From Artemia franciscana (lineage: Eukaryota; Arthropoda; Branchiopoda; Anostraca; Artemiidae): a stretch of DNA of 64,000 bases. This document shows positions 35,407 to 45,674 of this stretch, piece by piece. The stretch spans positions 40,297,577 through 40,361,576 of the forward strand of contig NC_088873.1 of assembly GCF_032884065.1 (NCBI RefSeq). The letters run 5' to 3'. The notes below the pieces were generated by a model, which ran no database searches, was not told the DNA's origin, and saw nothing but the letters and a program-made list of their open reading frames with translations. Positions within the stretch are counted from its first letter, which is position 1. Each line of letters starts with the position of its first letter. The translations under genes were made by a program, and so were the position numbers.

Positions 35407-36599
35407 GTATGTATATTTTAGTATTAATACCAAGCCTAATATATCGCAGGCTGTCAAATACCATAGATATATGTATTATGTTCACTTTTGCTGCAAAACA
35501 TAATGTTGAAACATAATGTGAAGCTGCGTCATGATGTTAAAAGCGTTATCTTCCGCCAAGTACTTTTTGAGTACTTTTTAAATATAAATTTTAAATTTTA
35601 ACATGGGATTTACGAGTTCAATCAGTTCACTTAATCACGTCCTTAAACAGTACGACAGTATTGTCAAAATAGTTTTGATGGAGCTCTAATTAACATTACC
35701 GGTCAGTCGTTGTACCTTAACGTCTAGGGAAGACACGGGGCCTAAAGCGGGGGTGGTCTACTAGTCTTGTTTTTGTCTTAGTATGTTTAATTTGCCACGG
35801 ACAGTCAGGCTAGGTATCTAAACATTGAAGCGCAAATCAAGCAAAAGCCTTAAGAGGTGTCAGGGGTGGGAAGATGGGGAGGAGTATTTAGTTGCTAAAT
35901 CTATTCATTTTAAGTTTCTTTTCTGTGAAGTTACATTTCTGTTACGTTTCTTTATGTTCGATATCTGTAAATGTTTCTTGTTTTTGTTCTCCAATAACTA
36001 TTCAGGTAAAATGACAATCCAGTAGCAACTCGTTAAACAACAAACTCTTTAAAAAGGAGTTTCATCAAAACTAATTTGACAACCTTGTTGCAATTTCCAC
36101 TATCCATGCACATAAGTGAAGCTTTGAATCAATAGGGTAACATAAATAGATTAATTACGTTTCTTAATTACGTTTCATAAAGTGGTTAATAAAGATTAAA
36201 TAATACCGATTCTTTCAATTAACATAAACTTTAAAAATAATATCATTATTAAATACTCTTTTGTTGGTGTAATGGCAGTAACTGAAGCTACTTACCAGAG
36301 GTATTCAAGTTCAATCCGGATCGGCGCAAGGAAGTTCACGTTCTTGTTTATTTAAGTATAATTTTTTATGAATTTTTGACTAATCTTTATGTATAATATT
36401 AGCATAATGAAAAGCTTAAAAAGAAACCATTCGCTCTTTGTTTAAAAGGGCTCACTAATATAAATTAAGAGACCACAGTTGTGCTTGGTCAACAAGTGTT
36501 GAAGATGCCTCTACACTGATCTCAATCATGAAACAGTCAAATTGTTTAAATTAGTCAAAAACTCTTAATTACTGGGACTTGTCACTTAGAGGAGTGTGT
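35407..36599. other. Gephyrin intron, first part
   Basis: No exon. A tRNA-like fragment lies at 36261-36332. The rest is AT-rich without recognisable elements. Confidence 0.5.
36261..36332 (+). repeat. tRNA-like fragment (SINE head?)
   Basis: 'tggtgtaatggc' (36265-36276) resembles box A, and 'agttcaatccg' (36309-36319) resembles box B at about the right distance. The acceptor stem does not pair well, so a functional tRNA gene is unlikely. Confidence 0.4.
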
Positions 36600-36860
36600 A
36601 TTAGCTTGAAACATAACTACTACTGTAATACTATTATTACTACTACTGTGCCTATAACTACAATTACTTGCGACTGTGACAACTTCCAAGGACTTTCAAG
36701 TCTGACAGCGTGCGATACCGACTACAAGTAGTTACGACCAAAACTGTATCTACTTGCGAACATGGCTGCTTGTAACTGAGACATGAGTAATTATGGCTAC
36801 ATGTGACTACAACAGCTTAAGGCTGCAAATTATTGTAACTGTGACTACTTACTACTGTTA
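36600..36860 (+). repeat. Degenerate ACTACTG/ACTGCAA tract, left half
   Basis: A loose tandem of 'ctactactg', 'aactgcaac' and 'gactacttg' type words. The same texture continues at 39575-39845 after the Helitron, so the tract was one block before the insertion. Confidence 0.7.
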
Positions 36861-37015
36861 TCTGTATATATAAAAATAAGTTGTCTGTCTGTGGATCAGG
36901 TGACGTCATGTTTCTGTGTCGACTGACGTCATGAAGTTAGTTGTCGTCATTTTTGCTATGACGGTGACGTCATTAAAGATATTTAAGACATATATGTTCA
37001 CGTAGAAATCTATTA

Positions 37016-37351
37016 ATGTTTAAGTTTAAAATGACTGATGAACTTACAATGGCAAAAGCCGATGAAGATGCTCAAAGAGTCTATGCCAAAAAACTTGCTG
37101 CTGATAGAGAAAGTCAGGAAAGAAAGCGTGCCGAGGAATCAAAAGAACAGCAAGGAAACAGGCTTGAGGCTAAAGAACGCAAAACCGCGCAGTTAGATGA
37201 AGATCCACCTGGACAGCGAGAGTCAAAACATATCAAAACTGAAAATGATAGCGATGATGATTGGGTTTGGGATTTTGACTTGGATAAGGTCATCAATGCC
37301 TACCAGATTTTAGTTAAAAAAAACAAAGGTTCGGTGATATGTATTTCATAG
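37016..37351 (+). pseudogene. Helitron protein, charged N-terminal region
   Basis: 111-codon frame starting 'MFKFKMTDELTMAKADEDAQ', then 'RESQERKRAEESKEQQGNRL' and 'AKERKTAQLDEDPPG'. Lys/Arg/Glu-rich repeats of the form 'RxAEExxEQxxxRL' are typical for the start of arthropod Helitron proteins. It ends in an acidic 'NDSDDDWVWDFDLDKV' stretch. The Rep domain that should follow is absent. Confidence 0.6.
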
Positions 37352-37439
37352 TGAAGCTGAAAAACAAAGAAGAAAAAGAAAACTGAAAAAAGAAAAAATG
37401 TAAAAAACCAAAAAATACTAAAAAGAAAAAACACTCAAA

Positions 37440-37600
37440 GAGAAATTACAGACCGGGACACAAATGACGACCGGGACAGAGGGAATATAAATAACGACCG
37501 GGACACTCAAAGAGAAATTACAGACTGGGATACCGGGACACAAATGACGACCGGGACACAGGGAATATAAATGACGACCAGGACACAGGTATTTAAGAAT
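37440..37600 (+). repeat. GGGACAC minisatellite inside Helitron 1
   Basis: Repeats of 'gaccgggacacaaatgac' and 'gggaatataaat' phrases. The same words, in more copies, fill 54180-54660 in Helitron 2. Confidence 0.85.
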
Positions 37601-37755
37601 ATCGTTCAAAGACAAATTTTTAATTGTAAGAAGACCGTTGAAAGAGAAATTTCTAATTGTAAAATGACTGAAGAACCTACAATCGCAACGGTACCACCAT
37701 CGAAGTAGATAACCAGTGGGTTTACGGCCAACCTACCATCTTCAAAGATACCACG

Positions 37756-39064
37756 ATAGGAAGACTCTACACCGTTCACCCCAATCAACATGAATGCTTC
37801 TTTCTACACCTGCTTTTGGTGAATGTACCCGGTCCGACATCCTTTGAGTATTTGAGAACTGTAAACGGTACTATACATGACACTTACCGTAGTGCATGCC
37901 AAGCTCTGAATTTATTGGAGAATGACCAACACTGGGATAACTGCATCAATGACGCGTGCGAAACGTCAACCCCAAGTCAAATTCGTGCACTTGCTCTCCA
38001 TCAGCTCCTACAGAGTTATGGGAAAAATATAAGTCAAAAATGTCCGAAGATATACTCCATCGAAAACAGTTAGAGACGTCAGATATGACTTTTGATTTTA
38101 CATCATAAATTTATAACTACACTTTAGTTATTATAGAAGATTTGTGCGTACGTATGGCAAACAAACCTCTTCAGGATTTGGGAATGCCTTCACCTAACCG
38201 TATCGCTGCTGTTTCGACATGTGTAGAATTGGATCGTGAACAAAGTTACAGTACGAGTGATCTATTGTCGTATGTACAAAATAACATTTCCAAGTTAACG
38301 TCGGAACAAAAAGACATTTATGATACGATAGACTCAATTTCAGAACGTATACAACTACCTGCTGATTTCTGTAATTTAATGACGTCCAAAAATGAATTGA
38401 TTGAAAAAGTATTTCCGAATATTCTAAAAAATTATAAAAATAATAAATGGCTAAGTGAAAGAGCAATTCTCGCACCCAAAAATATAGACGTCCACGAAAT
38501 CAACAATATTGTTTTGACCAAGATTCGAGACCAGGCAGTCCTTTGCAAGTCAGTCGACACAGTTTTGGAACCAAATGAAGCGGTTAATTATCCATCTGAA
38601 TTTTTTAATTCCATAGATCTTTCAGGGTTTCCACCACACGTGCTACAACTAAAAATAGGCGTACCAATAATACTTTTAAGAAATATCAACCCACCAAAGC
38701 TTTGCAATGGCACGCGACTTGCCGTAACTAAAAAACAATGGAAAACCTAATAGAGGCCACAATCTTGACAGGGCCTTTTGAGGGTGAGGCTGTTCTTATT
38801 CCTCGCATTCCCATGATTCCAACGGATCTGCCTTTTCAATTTAAAAGATTGCAATTCCCAATTCGATTAGTATTTGCAATCACCATTAACAAAGCTCAAG
38901 GTCAATCATTAGAAAAATGTGGTATAGATCTTAATACTGATTGTTTTTCCCATGGACAATTGTACGTTGCATATTCGAGGGTCGGTAAACCTGACAATCT
39001 ATTTATATGCAGCGACAATTGGACAGCGAAGAATGTTGTATATTCGCAAGTTTTACGCAGTTAA
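37756..39064 (+). pseudogene. Helitron Pif1-like helicase, internally deleted and frameshifted
   Basis: Fragments in family order: 'GRLYTVHPNQHECFFLHLLL' (about 37760), 'VNVPGPTSFEYLRTVNGTIH', 'CQALNLLENDQHWDNCINDA', then after a frameshift near 38018 'MSEDILHRKQLETSDMTFDF' with a TAA at 38106, and 'ANKPLQDLGMPSPNRIAAVS', 'LTSEQKDIYDTIDSIS'. The sequence then jumps to 'LPADFCNLMTSKNELIEKVF', so the Walker A/B half of the helicase is gone. After a one-base slip near 38735 it reads 'AVLIPRIPMIPTDLPFQFKR', 'AITINKAQGQSLEKCGIDL' and 'HGQLYVAYSRVGKPDNLFI', the last helicase motifs. It cannot encode an active helicase. Confidence 0.9.
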
Positions 39065-39084
39065 TTTGTATTGTATCTATCTAT

Positions 39085-39480
39085 CTATCTATATAAAAAC
39101 GAGTTGTGTGTATGCATGTTTGTTTGTTTGTAAAAAGAGCGTTTGCATATGACGTCATTATTAGTGCATACGGCTTTGTATATGCACAGACAATGGGAAA
39201 GCCAAGAATGTTGTATATTCGCAATTTTTACGTAGTTTAACTCCTGCAGACGAAATGAATGCTTGCCTGAAAAATTTTAATTTATGGGCACACGTAAAAA
39301 TATTAAAATTAACTACAAATATGCGTGTCCGATTGCAAAACGATGACTCTGGTCAAACATTTTCAGATCAATTGCTGGCAATTGGAAACGGAAAGCTCCC
39401 AGTAGTGGGAAAGCCAAAAATGTTGTATATTCGCAATTTTTACGTAGTTTGAAGCACATATATAAATCTATCTATATTCA
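39085..39480 (+). mobile_element. Second Helitron head plus a displaced helicase segment
   Basis: A (TATC)n stretch followed by 'tctatataaaaacgagttgt' (about 39092) looks like another Helitron 5' end. After it an open frame gives 'LTPADEMNACLKNFNLWAHV', 'KILKLTTNMRVRLQNDDSG' and 'TFSDQLLAIGNGKLPVV'. This helicase section normally lies between the Walker motifs and the 'LPADFCNL' block, that is, inside the part missing from the helicase upstream. It is bracketed by two copies of 'atgttgtatattcgcaattt' (about 39207 and 39419). Confidence 0.75.
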
Positions 39481-39574
39481 CAGGTGGGACACAGGGACAC
39501 AACTACAATGGCGCGTAACGACTTACGCGTGCGGGGGGGCTTGGGGTGGCGCGAAGCGCCACCCCAACAGCTAG

Positions 39575-39845
39575 TAACTTATAAATGCGACTGCAACTAT
39601 TTGCAACTGCAAACTCGAATACAACTTGACTGCTACTGTGGCTACTTACGACAATGACTACTTGTAGCTACGCTTGCGAGTACAACTTAAGCATAGGAAT
39701 GCAACAACTCGTGACTGCAAGTGCTACTACTGGCAACCGTGGCTGCCTATATTATAACTACTACTACTTCTGTTATTGGGACTGTGACTTCAAATGTTGC
39801 TGCAACTTTTACTATTACAGCGAGAACTATTGAACTAAATCAAAA
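39575..39845 (+). repeat. Degenerate ACTACTG/ACTGCAA tract, right half
   Basis: Same word composition as 36600-36860; it resumes directly after the Helitron CTAG. Confidence 0.7.
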
Positions 39846-40395
39846 GAATTTAACTGCATCATGATTATCATAATGATGACGTGCATCCTATTAACATTAG
39901 TTTTGTTCATTTCCAGCAGAAACGGCAGGTTTCTCGACGCCATTTACAACGTTTTCCAGGCTGTCTTTCAGATTTCCATAATTTTGCTCTCAAAATATAA
40001 TTTTACTGTAAGAATAATCGAAATAATGGTTACAATTCCAGAATTGACTACCAATTGCAATTTTTTCACACTGTGTACAGATTTTGGTTACTATGGGCCG
40101 TGGTTCATTCTTTAGAGGGTTGGACCTATCAGGGTAAGCATGACAAAAATGAGTCATGTCCAGGAATAACCATTCGTTTCTGTTTTCAGCAAGACTAGTA
40201 AAAAACGAAGCACCCTGTCAACGCTTTTACGGAAGTTCTACTTTGAAATAATTTTATATTAGTACATGATGTCATTACAGGTGACATTGCACTGTTTATA
40301 TTTATCAAGGGTAAATTTTTAATATGATATTATTTATGGTTGTACACTATTATGTATGACGTCATTCACCATCTTGCATAAGAAGATGCAGTTTT
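39846..40395. other. Gephyrin intron, no feature recognised
   Basis: No exon or identifiable element. An 84-codon frame at 39861-40115 is hydrophobic but shows no motif and no splice support. Confidence 0.4.
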
Positions 40396-40690
40396 TTTTG
40401 TAAAATTACATAAAAAGCTTTTAATTGTTTTAAAAAGCAGAATTTTGGCAAAGAGTCAAACTTTAGCGTAAAGAGCGAGGAATTGCGGAGGGGACAACCC
40501 ATTTCATATACGGAGTAATTTCTGTTCGTTTTAAGTTTTAATGTCGCTCCTTACTTTCAGTTAAAACCTAGTTTTTTTATGTAATTTCTGAACGTTTTTG
40601 AATTAATGCATGTTTGATTTTGGCTCTCCACACATAAATTATTAAAATGAAATTTGCATACTAATCCCTTTTTTGGCTAAATGGCTTTCT
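40396..40690 (-). repeat. R1 dispersed repeat, fragment e
   Basis: A short R1 piece: 'ctttagcgtaaagagcgagg', then 'aatgtcgctccttactttca' and 'tgaacgtttttgaattaatg'. It stops near 'tagttttgatcac', where repeat B begins. Confidence 0.85.
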
Positions 40691-41865
40691 CTTAGTTTTG
40701 ATCACGATTTGGACTGGATCTGGTCTCTTTGGTGGAGCTGGGGGGGAGGTGTAGTTCGGAAAAATTAAAAAAAATGATTTATTTGTAACTTACGAACGGG
40801 TGATAAGATCTTAATAAATTTTGATACTTAGAAGGATCTTGTGCTTTAGAGCTTTATTTGTACATTGGGGGAGTTGGAGGGGGAAACCGGAAATCTTGGA
40901 AAACGTGAAAATTGAGGTATCTTTATTTTACGAGTGGGTGATCGGATCTTAATGAAACTTGATTTATAGAAGGATCTCATGTCTCAGATGCTCCGTTTTC
41001 AATTCTAATCGGATCCGGGGACATAGGGAGTTGGAGGAGGGAAGCAAAAATCTTGGAAAATGCTTAGAGTGGAGAGATTGGGATGAAACTTGATGGGAAG
41101 AATAAGCACAAGTTATAGATATGTGATTGACATAATTGGAATGGATCTGTTCTCTTTAGAGGAGCTTGGGTGTGTTGATTTGGAAAAATTAGAAAAATTG
41201 AGGTATTTTTAACTTAAGAACGGGTGACCGGATCTTAATGAAATTTGATATTTAGAAGGAACTCATGTTTCAGAGCTCCTGTTTCAAATCCCGACCAGAT
41301 CTGTTGATATTTGGGGAGTTAGAGGGGGAAACCGGAAATATTGGAAACACTTAGAGTGGAGAAATCGGGATGAAACTTGGTGGGTAGAATAAGCAAATGT
41401 CGTAGATACATGATTGACGTAACCCTACTGAATCCGCTCTCTTTGAGGGAGCTGGGGGGTGGGGTTCAGTGCTTTGGCGGGTTTGGGGCTTCTGGATGTG
41501 CTAGGACGATGAAAATTGGCAGGCGTGTCAGGGAGCTGCACAAATTGACTTGATAAAGTCGTTCTCCCCGATCAGACCATCTGGGGGACTGAAGGGAGAG
41601 GAAAAATTAGAAAAAATTAGGTATTTATAACTTACGAGTGGGTTATCAGATCTTAATGAATTTTGATATATAGAAGGACCTCGTGACTCAGAGCTCTTAT
41701 TTTAAATCCCTGTCGGCATTAAGCCTCTGATTTTCCTTTTAAATCAATCTATTGGTCCTTAGAATTTTGCTAGAGCTCATACCATATAAGCTCTTGGCTC
41801 TTCCGGCCTTGTCACAAGTGCCATATGAGCTCTTAGCTCTTGTTTTTACCAGGACTTGCTCCATT
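40691..41865 (+). repeat. Repeat B, shorter copy
   Basis: Contains several internal units with 'acttacgaacgggtgatc..atcttaat', 'gggggagttggaggggg..accgga' and 'gggatgaaacttg' landmarks, ending in 'gagctcataccatat..agctcttggctctt' (41783-41845). It is collinear with 58310-59490, which shows the same units in the same order. Non-coding. Confidence 0.85.
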
Positions 41866-42127
41866 AATCTAGTTGTTCACTTTGAAAAAAACTTTAATCT
41901 TTTATAGTTATAAAGTATTAAGATCTCAAATATATCCGTTTTTGGTGTTCCAAATTAAATAAAAAATACCAATATTAATCAGTAACTTTCAACACTTACA
42001 GACTTTCTCAATAACACCCAGCACTAGGAATTCTTATTTGATTTTCTAACTATTAGTTCAATTGTTAGTTCTTTAAATCTAATCGTGGATGACACATGTC
42101 TTACGGTGGCAGCAAGAACACAAAGTG

Positions 42128-43310
42128 TATCAAACAGTTCATAGTAACGAACTGTAGTAAGGAGAGACCCGGTTCAATAGTAACCAAAACTCTAAAAAAT
42201 TGAATTTTGATACCAATAGCTACATAAAAAAAATCGCACTTTAATGCTGATTTTAAATATATAAGTTTCATCTAGTTTAGTCTTACCCATCAAAAGTTAT
42301 GAGCCTAAGAAAATTTGCCTTATTTTAGAATATAGGGGAAAACACCCACTAAAAGTCGTAGAATCTTACCGAAAACCACACCATTACATTCAGCGTATCA
42401 GAGAACCCTACTGTTATTTATTATTATTATATTTATTATTATTTTAATTCTACAAAAATGTGGAATTTTAAATTTTTTGCCAGAAGGCGGATCACGGATG
42501 CGTGTTTATTTGTTTTTCTTTCTTTTTTTTCCCAGGGATGCTCGTATCGACCCAGTGGTCCTAGAATGTTGCGAGGGGGCTCATTCTAACGGAAATGAAA
42601 AGTTCTAGTGCCCTTTTTAAGTGACCAAAAAAATGGAGGGCACCTTGGCCCCTCCCACGCCAATTGTTTTTCCGAAGTCACGGGTTCAAAATTCTGAGAA
42701 AACTATTTTATTCAGCTTAGTCTAAAAACCTTATAACTATGTCTTTGGGGACGACTTACTCCCCCACCGTCCCTGTGGGAGGGGCTACAAGTTACAAACT
42801 TTGATCAGTGCTTGTATATAGTAATGGTTATTGGGAAATGTACAGACGTTTTCAGAGGGATTTTTTGGTTGGAGTAGGGGTGTTGAGAAGAGGGAGATAT
42901 GTTGGGGGAACTTTTTCATGGAGGAATTTGTCATGGGAGAAGAAAATTTCCATGAAGGGAGCGCAGGATTTTCTAGCACTATTAAAAAAAAGACAATGAA
43001 AAAATAAATATGAAGAAGTTTTTTCAACTGAAAGTAAGGAGCAGCATTAAAACTTAAAACGAACGGAAATTATTACGCATATGAGGGGTTCACCTTCTCC
43101 TAATACCTCGCTCTTTACGCTAAAGTATTTTTAGTAATTTCATTGAAGTCTTTTCATTGAAGTAATTTCATTGCTCTTTAGTGAAAAGAGCGAGGTATTG
43201 AGGAGGTGGCAACCCCCCTTGCATACAGAATATTTTTTTCGTTTTGAGTTTTAATGTTGCTCCTGTCTTTCAGTTGAAAAACTTGTTTTGCTTTTTGTTT
43301 ACTTTCTGGT
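42128..43310 (+). repeat. R1 dispersed repeat, copy f
   Basis: Starts 'atcaaacagttcatagtaac' and the hairpin end, runs through 'tcagcgtatcagagaaccct' and 'tgctcgtatcgacccagtgg', and stops soon after 'ctctttacgctaaag' near 43310. An ATT-rich insertion replaces a few bases at about 42413-42445. Confidence 0.88.
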
Positions 43311-44425
43311 CGTTTTTCAAATAAATTTAGCTCACCCTCCGAGAAGAATTTCTTCCCCTTACGCGAAACTCCTCTGTGGAAAGTTCCTCACTCCTAAAAT
43401 ATTCCAACCTCCTTGTGAAATTCCATCCGGACAATTACCCTGTGAAGTTCCCTCTGGACAATTCTATCCTCGTTGAAAATCCCCCCTGTCTTAAAATTTC
43501 TTGAGGGCGATTCAGCCGGAAGAGTTCTCCTTAGCATACTTTTATTTGAAAAAGACCGTAGTTTCTAATCGTTTTCCCGATATTCCGGAAATCCCCCTTC
43601 CATGGAAATTATTCCAGGAAATCCAAACACGCTGAAAATAGCCTCCGGATAATTCCCCAGAACATCCCCACATGTCAAATTGAGTTGGCAAAGAAAAATT
43701 AAGACAAATAAAAAGAATTTCGTATAGGAATTCTGTCAAATCTACCGAGTAAAAACATTTCCCATGAAAAGTTTACCCTCAGAAATTTCCCCGTATGGAA
43801 ACCTACCCCAAGCACAGCCCCCCCCCCAATAAAAAAGGCCCGTATACTTCCCAATAACAAGTACTATAATGATAAGATAAGGATGTATTGCAAAAAGCCT
43901 TCAGGGCATAGCAACAGAAAATACAGCCTACAAACAAAGCTAATGAACAAAATACACGTTTAAATAGCCTATATAAAAAAATGTAAACAGAGGGCAACTT
44001 TTATAGCTTATATACTTCTTCCCGCGGGATGGGGGGACGGTTTATCTTACTCTGAAAGCAAAGTTATTGGATTTTTCAACAATACCGAACAAAATGACTA
44101 TCTCAAAATTTTGATTGGAAAAACTCCGGGAAAAAGGGGGCATGTAAGGTGGTGCTACTTGCCCTCCAATCTCGTTGGTCACTTAAAGAGGACACTAGAA
44201 CTTTTAGTTTTCGTTCGAATGCACCCTCTTTCGATCCTCTAGGATCAGATCTATTTCGATATGATCACACCTGGAAAAAAAGTGAATAAAGAAAGAAAAA
44301 AAAACTAAATTCCAGATTTTTATACACATGAGCTTGAAACCTTTCCAGTAGGTCTCTCTGATACCCTGAATCTGATATTGGGATTTTCATCCAGATTCCT
44401 TGACTTTTAGGGGGTGTTTCTCTCC
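43311..44425 (-). repeat. Diverged R1 relative
   Basis: Order of blocks as in reverse R1, but much more diverged: 'cccaataacaagtactat' (about 43850), 'ctatctcaaaattttgatt' (44099), 'ttgccctccaatctc' (44158), 'ctctgataccctgaatctga' (44355) and 'gacttttagggggtgtttct' (44401). The left part (43330-43800) is C-rich, with repeated 'gaaattcc' words. An older subfamily of R1. Confidence 0.65.
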
Positions 44426-44834
44426 TTTATTCATGCTGTAGGTACCAGGGACTTCTTGCTGTCCAGTTCTAAGCCGACTTAAGCACTTTGTGTAGATTTG
44501 AGAAGACGTGTTAGTCCCCGTCTTGTACAGCTTCTGAGACCCTTCCTTTTCCTGAAGCCATAATAATTTCAATGATTCAAAAGATAAGAAAAGTGCAACA
44601 GAGAATGTTACAACGTTAAAAAAAGCTGTGGTATCAAAAATTTGACTGACGAATTCAGAAGCTTCGAACTGAAATTCCTAGGAGTTTTGCGAATTCATAT
44701 CCCAGGGGTAGGAAACATGAAACTACGTGATATAGAATTATTTACTCAGGCAAGATGGATGTGGTGCATAGACATAGATTAGGGTTCATGATGAATAAGG
44801 AAGCTGCAAAAAACCGGTAAAAAAGATATGTGAA
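44426..44834. other. Gephyrin intron, no feature recognised
   Basis: No exon. Weak matches to retrotransposon 3' coding appear only from 44835. Confidence 0.4.
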
Positions 44835-45089
44835 CACCAGATTGGTGTATTTGTTTATAAGAGTTTATATCAGCTGTGCCCTTCATATTTTAGAAATTTT
44901 TATTTTGATCATGCCCATTACCATGAGTATGAGAAGAGAAATGCGAGTCTACTAGTCAGTGATATTGGAGAGTCGTCTAGAGGTGAGTTTTGTGTGCGAA
45001 AGTCGGGCGTGAAGGTGTGGGATAGTCTTCCGAAGAGAATCAGTGAGTCGGAGAGCCAGTTTTTGTTTAAACATAGATTGAAAAATTAG
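44835..45089 (+). pseudogene. Non-LTR reverse transcriptase C-terminal tail
   Basis: An 84-codon open frame ends at TAG 45087-45089: 'HQIGVFVYKSLYQLCPSYFR', 'FYFDHAHYHEYEKRNASLLV', 'KSGVKVWDSLPKRISESESQ', 'FLFKHRLKN'. This matches the C-terminal tail of jockey/CR1-type RTs (H.Y.TR......R.....S....G...WNSLP..I......FK..LK). 5'-truncated, with no catalytic domain. Confidence 0.75.
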
Positions 45090-45674
45090 TTTTTTTTGAA
45101 AATTAGGTAAAGTTGGAATATCTCTCCCAGTATTTTAATAAATATTTACAGGTTATTATTATTAGTTGATAGGGGTGGGTTAGGGTGATGGGGGGGAGGG
45201 TGGAGATGTGTATTATTGTTGATAATTTGTTTAATAAATGTCATGCGCTCCCGCACAGGACACGGTTGTGACCTTCATGGGAGAGTTGTATATGTTTTTT
45301 GGTAATTGAGTGTAAATAAAATGATTTGACTTGAATTGAATGTAAAGAAATATCTATTTTGTGAAGAAGAATTAGTGATAGTACTAAAGTATTAAAAAAT
45401 AATAAGGCCCCATATGCCTATAGTATGGTAGATGAGTTTTTCGATATGATGGCAGTGAAGTTAGAAATAATTACTAATAATTATGAATAGAATATTTTGA
45501 AAAATAGGAAGTACCTAGCAATTTTAGGAAACTCTAATTAAACCCCTTTATAAGAAAGGTGATAAGAGTGAGTGTGGTAATTATTGAGTCATTAGCTTGG
45601 TTTTTGTAGGAAGCAAATTACTTAATATGATGACACTTTTCAGAACTAAAAACGTTGCAGATAAAACTTCAATA
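45090..45674. other. Retrotransposon 3' tail and intron
   Basis: The first ~230 bases probably are the 3' UTR of the RT tail just upstream; they include a G-rich stretch near 45170-45205. The rest is AT-rich with nothing recognised. Confidence 0.45.

Larger units (their letters stand above)
36861..39574 (+). mobile_element. Helitron 1 (non-autonomous, both termini present)
   Basis: The 5' end is TC plus 'tgtatatataaaaataag' at 36861. The 3' end has a 12-bp stem with a three-base loop (39541-39567: 'ttggggtggcgc' gaa and its complement) followed by CTAG (39571-39574). The flanks are A on the left and T on the right, as expected for insertion between A and T with no target duplication. Inside are a charged N-terminal fragment (37016-37351), a GGGACAC-type minisatellite, a deleted and frameshifted Pif1-like helicase (37756-39064) and a second set of Helitron-like sequence (39090-39480). 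No Rep (HUH) motif is seen. It lies inside the gephyrin intron, in a degenerate tandem repeat. Confidence 0.9.

Noticed and set aside
36261-36332. Possible functional tRNA gene
   Set aside because: Boxes A and B are present, but the acceptor and anticodon stems do not pair; kept only as a tRNA-like repeat.
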